A DNA stretch of 64,000 nt from JABDFW01 sp035550215 (GTDB lineage Bacteria > Bacteroidota > Bacteroidia > Chitinophagales > Chitinophagaceae): contig DASZPM010000027.1 of assembly GCA_035550215.1 (NCBI GenBank), positions 124,001 through 188,000 on the forward strand, written 5' to 3'. A model generated the notes under the pieces. The model saw nothing but the letters and a program-made list of their open reading frames with translations, made no database searches and had not been told where the DNA came from. Shown here piece by piece: positions 44,740 to 53,793 of this stretch (the first letter of the stretch is position 1; every line of letters begins with the position of its first letter). The position numbers were made by a program, and so were the translations under genes.

Positions 44740-47700
44740 ATGAAATTAATTTTTACCCGCATGTTAATAACGGCAGTCTTTGTTGCTAATATAGCTATAA
44801 TACATGCCCAAAAAGCCAATATTGCCGATTCCCTTGCTTTAGTTGATTTATATGACAGCACTGACGGCCCGCACTGGATAAACAATGCAAACTGGCTGGT
44901 CAAACCAGTGAAGAACTGGTATGGCATTACACTTGACAACAATGGCAACATAAAAGGTATTAATTTAGCTGGGAATAATTTAAAGGGCAAAGTACCTGCA
45001 TCTATCGCCAATTTTTCAAAGCTCCAGGCATTAACTCTTCAAAATAACTTTCTAATTTTCGATGGCTTGGAGTTGGTAGCTCAAAAATTCAGCTTTGCGG
45101 TCTACGCTCCGCAGCATACCAGGTTACAAGTAAATTACAAAGCTGGGGTGTTTTGTGTTTCTGCAGGGGGCACTTTAGCGGATAACACCTATTCATGGTA
45201 CAGCCTTAAAGGACAGGAAACAGTGGTCACAGGAGACTCTACATATAGCCCATTTCTTTTCACGAGTAACTACTATGTCACTGTAACGAACAAATTAGCA
45301 AATAAACTAACCCTTTATAGTGATACTTTTGGCATAGCCTCTAAAACAAATAAGCAGGACTCGCTCGCATTGGTTGATTTGTATAATAGCACAGGTGGCA
45401 ACCACTGGAAAAATAATACGGGCTGGCTGAATAGGCCAGTAAAAAATTGGTATGGTGTTGGCTTGGATACTAACGGAAGGGTTATCTATGTAATTCTTAA
45501 TAATAACGGCCTTAAGGGTTTATTTCAGCCATCTCTAGGTGATTTATCAAAATTGCAATATTTGGCTTTATCATCCAATCAATTAACCGGAAGCATACCA
45601 TCTTCAATTGGCAATATCACAACCCTTTATGATTTAGAACTACAAAACAATCATTTAAGCGGTACTCTTTCATCGTCATTGCTTAATCTGCCGCAACTAC
45701 GTTTTTTGCAATTAGAACATAATTTTTTTACGTTTGACGGACTTGAGACGCTTTCAGAAAAGCTTCCGAATGCAACCTATAATCCCCAGGATACGGTTTT
45801 ACCCATACACTATAAAAATGGCATCTTATCCGTTTCTGCGGGTGGTAGCGTAGCCAACAATACTTATCATTGGTATCATAATGTAAATGGGGTGTCCCAT
45901 GAGAGCATAATCTCGGGAGATTCAACATACTCACCAACCGATGGTGGCAACTACTTTGTATATATACGCAATAACAAGGCTACCACATTACAATTAACCA
46001 GCGACACTATCAATGTTCAATACGCCGATGCGGACAAACAAGATTCAGCAGCACTTGTGGATTTATACAACAACACTGATGGTTTACATTGGAAGAACAA
46101 TATTGGATGGCTGGCGGGGCCTGTAAAGGGGTGGTATGGCATAAAAATAAATGTTAACGGGAGAGTGATAAGCATTAATTTGCACAGCAATAATTTAACT
46201 GGTAAGTTGCCGGCGTCTATCGGAGGCATGGTCAAATTGGACTCGTTAAACCTGGCATCAAATGCATTATCAAGCAGTATCCCTACCGCATTGGGCAACC
46301 TGACCAGTTTACGATTTTTAAATCTTTCATACAACTTTTTTACTGATAGCATACCATCTTCTTTGGGTAACCTAATTAACCTGCAATATTTATATTTGAG
46401 CTATAACTACCGGTTGGGGGGCAAAATCCCTTCTCAGTTAGGCAACTTGTCTAGGCTTGCATATTTAGACTTGAGCCATAACGCGCTAAGCGGGGAGGTG
46501 CCTTCAACTTTAGGCAGCCATATAAAGGCGCAGTATATTTATTTGGATGACAATTATTTTACATTTAGCGGCATGGAAGCATTTGCTCAAAAGCTTGGAT
46601 GGGCAAAGTATGCGCCTCAGCACAATATCACGCTTAAGTTTAATAAAAACATCTTATATGCACCGGCAGGTGGTACTGTTGGCAACAATACTTATTACTG
46701 GTATAAAGGCGATACGCTTGTTGCAACCATAAAAGGAGATTCCACTTATAAGCTCTCGGGCGGAGGCTATTACCGCGTTGTTGTTAAGAACAAAATTGCA
46801 ACTGCTTTAACATTAAATAGTGATTCTTTATTAACCTTATTCATCACTTCATTTACACCAAAATCAGGTACTTATTTAACAAAAGTTACTATTACGGGCA
46901 GTGGCTTTTCTTATGTTGATCCTGAATATTATGGCGTTACTTTCGGTGGCCAGCAATCTGATTCAGCTGCGGTTATTTCTGACACTAAAATTGTAGCCTG
47001 GGTTGGCAGCGGCGCAAGTGGCCCTGTACGCGTGAATAGTACACCATCCCTGGATAGTTTTGTTTATATACCTGTAAAAAAGCCAGCAGATATTGGTTGG
47101 CAATATGCCGGCCCTGTTAAGGCATCAACCAACAAGGCAAATTTTGTCAGCGGTACCTGCGGCAGGGATAACCTTCCGATAGTAGCGTATGTAGATTCAG
47201 CCAGCAAAAGGGCAGTAGTACTTAAATTAACAACTAAGAATACATTTAAGCAGTTGGGAGCAGCAGTATCAGATGGGGCATGCAGTAGTGTCAATTTAGT
47301 GCTTGACACTTTTAATAACCCGGTTATAGCTTATATAGATGCCTTGCACAATAATGGCATTACAGTTAAACAATTTAGTAACGGTAACTGGCAGGTGTTG
47401 GGAACGGAGGGCTTTGTACAACCAGGTAAGGGATTGGTGCCATTTTCAATGGCTATTGATAATGATAACCTTTTATATATTTTATCAAGTGCCGGCGGCT
47501 ACCCTTTCTTGCTAAATTTGTATAAATTTGATGGCACTTCATGGATAAAGGTTGGAAAGGATGATTTTGCCCGTTCTGGCGATGGTGATTTTGCAGTAGC
47601 GATAAACCCGGTTACGAACTCCCCTTATGTTGCATTTGACGATTACAGCCAAATTTCAACACTTAATTACCAAAGTTATGGTTCAGTTATGAATTTTGAA

Positions 47701-49338
47701 CGGGGTGTATGGGCCTATGTTGGCTTGCCGGGATTTGCGAACGCACCGCGCGGAGTTTATTATACCGACCTAAAGTTTGATAGTAATGGCAACCCATTAA
47801 CCTCTTTCCAGGATGATAATGGCTTTGAAAGGGCCAGTGCGTACAAATTTAGTAACGGGTCATGGGGCCCGGTAGGCTATAGGTATTTTTCAAAGGGACA
47901 TGCATATTATCCTTACATGGCAGTGGATAAAAAAAGTACCCCATTTGTAATATTTAAGGATATCTCGTATAACAACCAGGGTACAGTAATGACGGTTAAT
48001 AATAAAACCGGCAGATGGCAGGTTTTAGGAGGACAGGGGATTTTTAATGCATCCTACTTTGGTCGCAATGCAATATTTACGGATAACAACAACACTACCT
48101 GGGTAGCATTCTCCAATAACGATGTAGGCGGCTCTGTAAGCTTAATGAAATATGTTGGCCCTGCGCAGCCAACTATACTGCCTGCAAACCCCGATAGCTT
48201 ATATGCCAACCGTGAAATGACAGATACAAGCGGGTGGACACACTATTATTATGATAACAACACACCGACCATTTATGATGACGATACTTTGCTGTTGTCT
48301 CTTAAAAAGAACGGCCAGGATATAGGAGCCATTGGAGACGGTGTATTTTCTGTTAAACTGGTTGCGACAGCAAAAGCAGGCAGCAACAGCGCGACAATGC
48401 TTTCAAACCCGCTTATAACCAATACTTCCGGCTATTGGGTAATGAACCGGTACTGGCAAGTAACAGCAACCAAAGAGCCTAAAAACAGTGTTGGTGTGAG
48501 GTTTTATTACAACAACCAGGATTTAAATGATATTAACGGCAGCTATCCAACGCATAATCTTACCAACAATAAACTGATTTTTTATAAGGCTGTTGGCGGA
48601 AACCCCAATCCTACAAGTAACCTGTCAGGTGCAAAAAACATAATAAGCATTTTAAACGGTGCCTTGCCAAGCGATACTACCTGGGTATATAATCGGCTAA
48701 CGGACACCACGCAGTATGCTGAATATAGCGTAGCAAGTTTTTCAGGCGGTGGTGGTGGTGGTACAGGTAACAATAAGGCGTTGCCTGTTACCCTGTTAAG
48801 CTTTACCGGCAACCGAATTAAAACCGATGTACAACTTAGCTGGCAAACAGTGAATGAGTTTAATGCTGATAACTATTTTGTAGAACGCAGCCTTGATGGC
48901 GTTGATTTCACCGCTATAGCCTCTGTGCATGCAAAAGGTAACCCGAGCACAGATCAATCATATGGCTATACAGACTTTACTGCTGCCAGCCTTAATGCAA
49001 ACTTGGTATATTATCGCTTAAGAATTGTTGATAAAAATGGAGATTTCAGCTACAGCAAGACCATAAGCCTGCAAAATGATGGCATAAACAAACCGCTTGT
49101 ATTGTACCCGAACCCGGCACAAACATCAGCGGAATTACAGTTTGTTGCAGTTACCGCTAAAAAATATACTGTTAACATAGCGACCGCTGATGGTAAAGTG
49201 CTAAAGAGAATAAACATAAGCGCTTCTGAAGGCAGTAACAGAATTGTCATTGATGTACGAAGCTTTCCGCCGGCAATTTATACAATTACCCTTATAAGTG
49301 ATAAAGACAACAAAACATTAAAGTTGGTAAAGAAATAG
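44740..49338 (+). CDS. Giant LRR/IPT/T9SS surface protein
   Basis: 1532 residues from the ATG at 44740 (MKLIFTRMLITAVFVANIAIIHA signal peptide); an upstream frame to 44632 overlaps the previous gene and is not used. Three consecutive modules each open with D-S-L/A-ALVDLY...HW-x-NN-x-GWL (from about 44820, 45355 and 46036). They carry a growing number of plant-type leucine-rich repeats (LSGxIPSSLGNL) and close with an Ig/PKD-like domain (SAGGTxxNNTYxWY). An IPT/TIG domain follows (FITSFTPKSGTYLTKVTITGSGF), then a propeller-like region, a Gly-rich linker, LPVTLLSFTG and a T9SS tail (LVLYPNPAQTSAELQF). Probably an adhesin or binding protein exported by type IX secretion. Confidence 0.88.
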   Translation: MKLIFTRMLITAVFVANIAIIHAQKANIADSLALVDLYDSTDGPHWINNANWLVKPVKNWYGITLDNNGNIKGINLAGNNLKGKVPASIANFSKLQALTLQNNFLIFDGLELVAQKFSFAVYAPQHTRLQVNYKAGVFCVSAGGTLADNTYSWYSLKGQETVVTGDSTYSPFLFTSNYYVTVTNKLANKLTLYSDTFGIASKTNKQDSLALVDLYNSTGGNHWKNNTGWLNRPVKNWYGVGLDTNGRVIYVILNNNGLKGLFQPSLGDLSKLQYLALSSNQLTGSIPSSIGNITTLYDLELQNNHLSGTLSSSLLNLPQLRFLQLEHNFFTFDGLETLSEKLPNATYNPQDTVLPIHYKNGILSVSAGGSVANNTYHWYHNVNGVSHESIISGDSTYSPTDGGNYFVYIRNNKATTLQLTSDTINVQYADADKQDSAALVDLYNNTDGLHWKNNIGWLAGPVKGWYGIKINVNGRVISINLHSNNLTGKLPASIGGMVKLDSLNLASNALSSSIPTALGNLTSLRFLNLSYNFFTDSIPSSLGNLINLQYLYLSYNYRLGGKIPSQLGNLSRLAYLDLSHNALSGEVPSTLGSHIKAQYIYLDDNYFTFSGMEAFAQKLGWAKYAPQHNITLKFNKNILYAPAGGTVGNNTYYWYKGDTLVATIKGDSTYKLSGGGYYRVVVKNKIATALTLNSDSLLTLFITSFTPKSGTYLTKVTITGSGFSYVDPEYYGVTFGGQQSDSAAVISDTKIVAWVGSGASGPVRVNSTPSLDSFVYIPVKKPADIGWQYAGPVKASTNKANFVSGTCGRDNLPIVAYVDSASKRAVVLKLTTKNTFKQLGAAVSDGACSSVNLVLDTFNNPVIAYIDALHNNGITVKQFSNGNWQVLGTEGFVQPGKGLVPFSMAIDNDNLLYILSSAGGYPFLLNLYKFDGTSWIKVGKDDFARSGDGDFAVAINPVTNSPYVAFDDYSQISTLNYQSYGSVMNFERGVWAYVGLPGFANAPRGVYYTDLKFDSNGNPLTSFQDDNGFERASAYKFSNGSWGPVGYRYFSKGHAYYPYMAVDKKSTPFVIFKDISYNNQGTVMTVNNKTGRWQVLGGQGIFNASYFGRNAIFTDNNNTTWVAFSNNDVGGSVSLMKYVGPAQPTILPANPDSLYANREMTDTSGWTHYYYDNNTPTIYDDDTLLLSLKKNGQDIGAIGDGVFSVKLVATAKAGSNSATMLSNPLITNTSGYWVMNRYWQVTATKEPKNSVGVRFYYNNQDLNDINGSYPTHNLTNNKLIFYKAVGGNPNPTSNLSGAKNIISILNGALPSDTTWVYNRLTDTTQYAEYSVASFSGGGGGGTGNNKALPVTLLSFTGNRIKTDVQLSWQTVNEFNADNYFVERSLDGVDFTAIASVHAKGNPSTDQSYGYTDFTAASLNANLVYYRLRIVDKNGDFSYSKTISLQNDGINKPLVLYPNPAQTSAELQFVAVTAKKYTVNIATADGKVLKRINISASEGSNRIVIDVRSFPPAIYTITLISDKDNKTLKLVKK

Positions 49339-49931
49339 CTAACTGAATAAATAATTGGCTTGAGAAGATTAAAGCTGTAGCACTCAGCTTTACAGGACGT
49401 CCGTTATTAAGGCGTTAGTGCATTTAACTTGGATGGAACAAAACCTTTTGAAAAGGTATTGACTGCTACTTAAGTTGAAACATTATTTTACTTATAATGA
49501 AAGCTTAATTATCGCGTCTATGTTGATGTCCACCGTGGAGTAAAAGTTTACTATCTTTACCACGATAAAGTATAAGATAACTTAAGCAAGGGATGGTTGG
49601 TGAGTAAATCGGGAGTTATGCAAAATCGCTTATCATAAAACGTTGGTAATATACCTGTTGCAAAAGATGATATTCTCCCTCTCAACGGGATCACTAAATT
49701 AGCTATAAAAAAATAGCTGAAAACAATGAAAGCCCTGCAATCACAGGATTTGCGGGGTTTTTTATTTTCTGGCACTTACCCAAAAAATACCAAATTATGG
49801 TGCTTAAAAAGAGCGGGCAGGGCAAATTTTTAGTTTTACCCGCCCTTTTCGTCCAGAACCCCCTCCAAGATGGGAACGTATGCGAAAATGGCAAGCCTAA
49901 CAGGAGCGGAGCATTGGCTCGGCCCACCGCG
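49339..49931. other. Intergenic interval after the LRR gene
   Basis: About 590 bp, AT-rich, no credible gene. The only clear element is the hairpin terminator at 49729-49765. The short frames at 49557-50018 on the minus strand lack domains and starts. Confidence 0.5.
49729..49765 (+). terminator. Intrinsic terminator downstream of the LRR gene
   Basis: CCCTGCAATC...GATTTGCGGGG forms a mostly paired stem with a short ACAG-type loop, followed directly by a run of six T. It is about 390 bp after the LRR stop, so the 3' UTR is long or another small transcript ends here. Confidence 0.6.
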
Positions 49932-50473
49932 CCCTTTGCCGCCCCGCACCCGGCACCCACCCACCTCATCTAAATTCTTTTCTTTTCCACCCCTGCCACT
50001 ACCCCCACCGCTCCCCATCCCGCTTCCCGCACTTCCCTGTTGCCGCTGCCTTTCCCCTTTAATAAAAGCATTGCATACACCGCCTCAGCCCCCCTGCAGT
50101 TCATAAGCACTATAGGTAAGCATAAAGAAAGTATCGCTGTAAGAGAGTATAGATAGAGTCTTTAACATTATAGAAGAGTAGGGGTTGTGCCATCAAGAGG
50201 CTTGGCGGCAGGACAATTAATCGCCTGGGTATTTTATTAAGAATGCATATTGGATGTGGCTATTTGGCTGTAAATGCGTTAGGGTTGGCTTTCAGGCGCG
50301 GACGCGGGCCGGGCGCGGCACGCCGAAGGCAGCGCGCGCACGGTTCGCGACGACGCCGACCTTTCATGTAGGCCGCCTCGCACCCAAGTGCTGCCAGATG
50401 CCGGTAATAAAAAATCTAATAAGTCTAACCTGTCACCCGGGTATACGCTTAAAAGTATGCACAGGTGGTATAT
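49932..50473 (+). repeat. Dispersed ~540-bp non-coding repeat, copy B
   Basis: Second copy of the element at 34284-34820, in the same orientation about 15.6 kb away. It has the same order of landmarks, including the GC-rich GACGCGGGCCGGGCGCGGC block inside an AT-rich background. Several small indels distinguish the copies, so this is not an assembly duplicate. A shared stretch of about 37 identical bases lies at 50098-50134. Confidence 0.85.
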
Positions 50474-50615
50474 ATCAACCCGCACACGGCTCCGGCATTA
50501 CCATACCTTTAAGCCTGCCTCACCAGGACCTGCCCACACCACCTGCCCAAATTCCGCACTCACCCCCTTGCAAATCTCAAATAATATGTTTATCATATGG
50601 GATAATCAACGTCCC

Positions 50616-50791
50616 ATGACCAGACTTTGCTTATTCACAGCCTGCTTATTAATGGCAATAAGCAGCAGGGCACAGCCGCAATAGACCCGCAAACTGGTAC
50701 CTGTAATGACCCAGCAGAATTTTTACCTGAAATGCAGGGAAGGATACAATTTCTTACTACCTGGTTTATGGCTTATAAACTTTATAGCTAG
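50616..50791 (+). pseudogene. N-terminal fragment of a secreted protein, frameshifted
   Basis: A signal peptide (MTRLCLFTACLLMAISSRAQ) stops two codons later. The next phase continues as plausible protein (AIDPQTGTCNDPAEFLPEMQ, then IQFLTTWFMAYKLYS) up to a TAG at the IS630 junction. A one-base shift after the signal peptide fits this best. Nothing downstream continues it, because the opposite strand then carries a T9SS-tail relic. A decayed secreted-protein gene start. Confidence 0.5.
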
Positions 50792-51908
50792 TGTTATGAA
50801 TTTTAATTTAGTTTAGTATTAAACTGTCAATGGGTCTCCGGTATAAGTCCATTTAAATGGCCTGGCCCTCTTTTCATTGTAGGTTTTTACATATTCCATC
50901 AATTGATCTACCAACTGCTTTTTAGATTTCCAAACACCTCCCTTCAACACGTCTTTACTGAGTATATTAAACCATATTTCTACCTGGTTGAGCCAGGATG
51001 AATAGGTGGGGGTATAATGCAGGGTCAGCCTTCTCTTTGATTCCACCCACTCAGCAACCATTTTGTGCTTGTGGACTGCCAGGTTATCCACAATCACATG
51101 CAAATGCCTGCGCGGGTATTTTCGGTAGAGTTCCTTTAAGAACAAAAGGAAGTTTTGCGCATTGTTCTTCTCCACCGTCCTGGCCGTCACCTCTCCTTTA
51201 TGTACGGATAATGCCGCTAATAAAGCCACTGTCCCATTTCGCTTATACGTCGAAGTCAGCCTTTTGGGTTGGCCTGCCCGCAGGGGTAACAACGGTTGCG
51301 TCCTGTCCAGGGCCTGTATCTGGGTCTTTTCATCAACGCATAGCACCAGGGCATTCTCCGGCGGATTAAGGTACAGCCCCACGATATTGAGCATTTTGCT
51401 TTCAAATTCCACATCGGTGCTTTTCCCGCACCAGTATTCCACCTTATGCGGTTTTAAATCCGCCTGCTGAAGTATCTGTTGAACTTTACCCTGGCTCATC
51501 CCTACTTCTTTAGCTATCCGCCGCTGGCTCCAGGTGGTATAGCCATCTTTCGGTTTTTTCGTCGCCAACTGGATCACCTTCGCTTTTTGCGCGGCCGATA
51601 AAACCGGTGGCTTTCCGCTGCGCGGGGCATCCCTTAATCCTTCTATGCCCTGCGAGGCAAACCTCTTTCTCCATTTATTGACAACCATTTGGCTGACGCC
51701 CAACTCTGCCTGCGTTTCAACAAAACTTTTTCCCTCTTCCCAATAAAGTATAATTTTTGCCCTTTCTACCATCCGCTTTTCTGCCTTGCTGCTCCGCGCT
51801 ACCGTCTGAAGTTCTAACCGGTCTTCTTCGCTTAATTTAAAAGATCGACGCTTTGCCATCCAATATTTTTATCTCAAATATACTAAATTAATTTAGTATT
51901 CATAACAC
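50791..51908 (-). mobile_element. IS630-family insertion sequence
   Basis: About 1.12 kb between two TA dinucleotides (50789-50790 and 51909-51910), the target duplication typical of IS630/Tc1 elements. The ends are inverted repeats: GTGTTATGAAT at the left and ATTCATAACAC at the right, extended by a looser AT-rich match (TTTAGTATT / AATTTAGTAT). It contains one intact transposase gene on the minus strand. Insertion is in the relic of a T9SS tail, so it damages nothing active. Confidence 0.9.
50819..51859 (-). CDS. IS630-family transposase
   Basis: 346 residues. N-terminal HTH segments (ERAKIILYWEEGKSFVETQAELGVSQMVVNKWRKRF, then TTWSQRRIAKEVGMSQGKVQQIL) precede a DDE core: LCVDEKTQIQAL (first D), HVIVDNLAVHKH (second D) and SWLNQVEIWFNIL (E). 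All three acidic residues are present and the frame is uninterrupted, so the element may still be mobile. The C-terminal YVKTYNEKRARPFKWTYTG is usual for the family. Confidence 0.95.
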   Translation of the reverse strand: MAKRRSFKLSEEDRLELQTVARSSKAEKRMVERAKIILYWEEGKSFVETQAELGVSQMVVNKWRKRFASQGIEGLRDAPRSGKPPVLSAAQKAKVIQLATKKPKDGYTTWSQRRIAKEVGMSQGKVQQILQQADLKPHKVEYWCGKSTDVEFESKMLNIVGLYLNPPENALVLCVDEKTQIQALDRTQPLLPLRAGQPKRLTSTYKRNGTVALLAALSVHKGEVTARTVEKNNAQNFLLFLKELYRKYPRRHLHVIVDNLAVHKHKMVAEWVESKRRLTLHYTPTYSSWLNQVEIWFNILSKDVLKGGVWKSKKQLVDQLMEYVKTYNEKRARPFKWTYTGDPLTV

Positions 51909-52120
51909 TAGCCTGTAATTTGCCATCACCTGCTATCACAAAGTAGTAGCCGGGTTTAAGAGTCGGCAGATCGTTAATGGTGTACGTACCGCTTCCGTCT
52001 ATTGATATGTCTGAACGTTCGAATATTGTCCGCCCGGATATATCTGTCAGTTTTATCCCTCTGCCTTCGTTGATTTTGGGTATGATAAATACTTAACAGA
52101 TCCCGTCATCCGAACAACAG

Positions 52121-52828
52121 CTACCTGTAATTGCCGATATCAATTAGTTTGTATACGTCCTGCACGATAATCCTGCGTCCTTTTGTTTCTAGGATACCTG
52201 CTTCCTTAAATTCAGTCAAGAGGCGGACGACATTCTCTCTCGCTGTCCCGACGAGGCTGGCTAAATCCTCTCTCCCCATATTAATTTCCACCGGCATGCC
52301 AGGCTGAAAATTGACTTTGTACTTTTCGCGCAGAACAATCAGTTGGAGGGCTAATCTTTCCCGGACTGATTTTTGGGCAAACATCGTCACACTGTTAGCC
52401 AGCACGGTGAATTCATGGCTGAGGGTTTTGAGCAGCCTCCTGTTCAGCAGGGCGGACCGATCCAAGGTATTAAGAAAGTCTTCTTTTGGAATAAACGCAA
52501 TCATGCTTTCTTCAAGCGCCGCAGCGGAATCCGGGTAACGTTCTTCCGAAAGCACCGCGTGATACCCAATCAATTCACCGGTATCCGCCACATAAATAAT
52601 TTGTTCTCTCCCCTCTTTGTCCAGCTTATATTTCTTTACTTTTCCGCGCGTAATATAAAAGATCCCCGCCGGGTATGCTCCTTCCCTGAAAATGGCGTCT
52701 CCTTTTCTGTAAACCTGTTCAGATTTGTGTGCGGTAAGCAATGCAATATCTTCTGGAGGCAAGCCCCTCAAAATAGATTCACTGTTGAAATCCCAGTTGT
52801 CAATAGGGAAAATGCCTTTGATGCTCAT
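52121..52828 (-). CDS. Crp/Fnr-family transcriptional regulator
   Basis: 235 residues. An N-terminal cyclic-nucleotide-binding-type beta-roll (about 25-140; VYRKGDAIFREGAYPAGIFYITRGKVKKYKL) precedes a winged helix near the C-terminus (INMGREDLASLVGTARENVVRLLTEFKEAGILETKGRRIIV). The N-terminal Cys set of Fe-S-type FNR is absent. It is divergent from the GcvH-like/Ehr operon across about 66 bp and is the obvious candidate regulator of that operon. No clear palindromic operator can be picked out by eye in this gap. The effector molecule is unknown. Confidence 0.9.
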   Translation of the reverse strand: MSIKGIFPIDNWDFNSESILRGLPPEDIALLTAHKSEQVYRKGDAIFREGAYPAGIFYITRGKVKKYKLDKEGREQIIYVADTGELIGYHAVLSEERYPDSAAALEESMIAFIPKEDFLNTLDRSALLNRRLLKTLSHEFTVLANSVTMFAQKSVRERLALQLIVLREKYKVNFQPGMPVEINMGREDLASLVGTARENVVRLLTEFKEAGILETKGRRIIVQDVYKLIDIGNYR

Positions 52829-52894
52829 TATGGGAACAAATGTATCTTTTAAAAATTGATAAATCTCACTTTTTCAGGTGATAAGGTTTACCGC

Positions 52895-53329
52895 ATGCAA
52901 AAAATGGGCGAAATACCTTTGCCATATATGGGAACCACGACCCGGTGTGATTTTTTTTATACAGCCGACCATGAATGGATAAACTTTAAAGGAAGCATAG
53001 CTTATGTAGGCATATGCTCATTTAAACTCACAGGGTTTAGAGAAATTCACTCCATTACCTTCCAGAAATCGTCCGGCTTTCTGAAAGCAGAAGAAGTTAT
53101 TGCCACCATCAGCTATAATGATTACCGGATTGAAGCCCACATGCCGGTCGATGGCAAAATACTGCAACTAAATAAAACATTGCTTTCAGAAGGCAAAAAT
53201 ATATTGGTAAAACAGCCGGAAAATTCAGGATGGATAGCCGTAATCACCCCGGCACAGCCTTATGAACGGAAGGGATTGCTGTTGCCAAAGACATATCAAT
53301 TGAACCTTAAAAGAAGGCATGCAAAATGA
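52895..53329 (+). CDS. GcvH-like protein lacking the lipoyl lysine
   Basis: 144 residues from the ATG at 52895; an in-frame ATG at 52856 adds 13 doubtful residues. The H-protein fold is recognisable: FFYTADHEWINF, then IAYVGICSFKLTG, and the second-half AHMPVDGKILQLNKTLLSEG and GWIAVI. Aligning PVDG with the PVSG of true H-proteins puts an aspartate (in SYNDYRIE) where the lipoylated lysine of ESVKAAS should be. It therefore probably cannot serve glycine cleavage. It leads the operon that encodes the Ehr complex, so a structural or carrier role for that complex is possible. Confidence 0.75.
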   Translation: MQKMGEIPLPYMGTTTRCDFFYTADHEWINFKGSIAYVGICSFKLTGFREIHSITFQKSSGFLKAEEVIATISYNDYRIEAHMPVDGKILQLNKTLLSEGKNILVKQPENSGWIAVITPAQPYERKGLLLPKTYQLNLKRRHAK

Positions 53330-53775
53330 TGCTGGATAAAGAAATAAAAACCAAAGACCCTAAACCCTTGAAAAGGAACAGTTACATAAGGAGCCTTTTG
53401 CAACACAGATGCCCCCGCTGCAGGCTGGGTGGACTTTTTAAATATCCGAACCCCTACCATTTTAAACATATGCTGGAGATGCATGAGTATTGCCCGGTTT
53501 GCGGGCAGAAAACTGAAATAGAAACCGGCTTTTATGTCGGGACTGGATATGTCAGCTATTCTCTGACAGTGGCATTTTCCGTTGCTACTTTTGTTGCCTG
53601 GTGGGTGTTGATCGGCTTTTCTTTATATGACAACAGGATATTTTGGTGGCTGGGTATCAATTCTGCATTAATGCTGCTGCTGCAACCCTATTTTATGCGT
53701 TTGTCAAGAACAATATGGCTGTCTTTCTTTGTACATTTTGATAAAGACTGGAAGTCGGCTGACCTTTCAGAATAA
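53326..53775 (+). CDS. DUF983 membrane protein with zinc-ribbon cysteines
   Basis: 149 residues. CPRC (about 29-32) and CPVCG (about 57-61) form a zinc-ribbon-like pair before two to three TM helices (about 73-92, 95-125). This matches DUF983, known near cytochrome-oxidase genes and of uncertain role in respiratory assembly. Its start overlaps the GcvH-like gene by 4 bp (ATGA). Position in the Ehr operon suggests a part in assembling or supporting that membrane complex. Confidence 0.85.
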   Translation: MMLDKEIKTKDPKPLKRNSYIRSLLQHRCPRCRLGGLFKYPNPYHFKHMLEMHEYCPVCGQKTEIETGFYVGTGYVSYSLTVAFSVATFVAWWVLIGFSLYDNRIFWWLGINSALMLLLQPYFMRLSRTIWLSFFVHFDKDWKSADLSE

Positions 53776-53793
53776 CAGCAGGGAAATTAACTT

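Larger units (their letters stand above)
50766..52092 (-). pseudogene. T9SS C-terminal domain relic, interrupted by IS630
   Basis: The minus-strand frame from 52092 reads VFIIPKINEGRGIKLTDISG, then ERSDISIDGSGTYTI, then LPTLKPGYYFVIAGDGK. This is the core of a type A T9SS sorting domain. The IS630 element sits at a TA next to the end of this frame. Removing the element and one TA rejoins it to QASYKVYKP and a stop at 50766. The rest of the gene is gone: a TAA lies just upstream at 52093-52095 and the Crp-like gene follows. Only the tail of an old surface protein remains. Confidence 0.6.
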
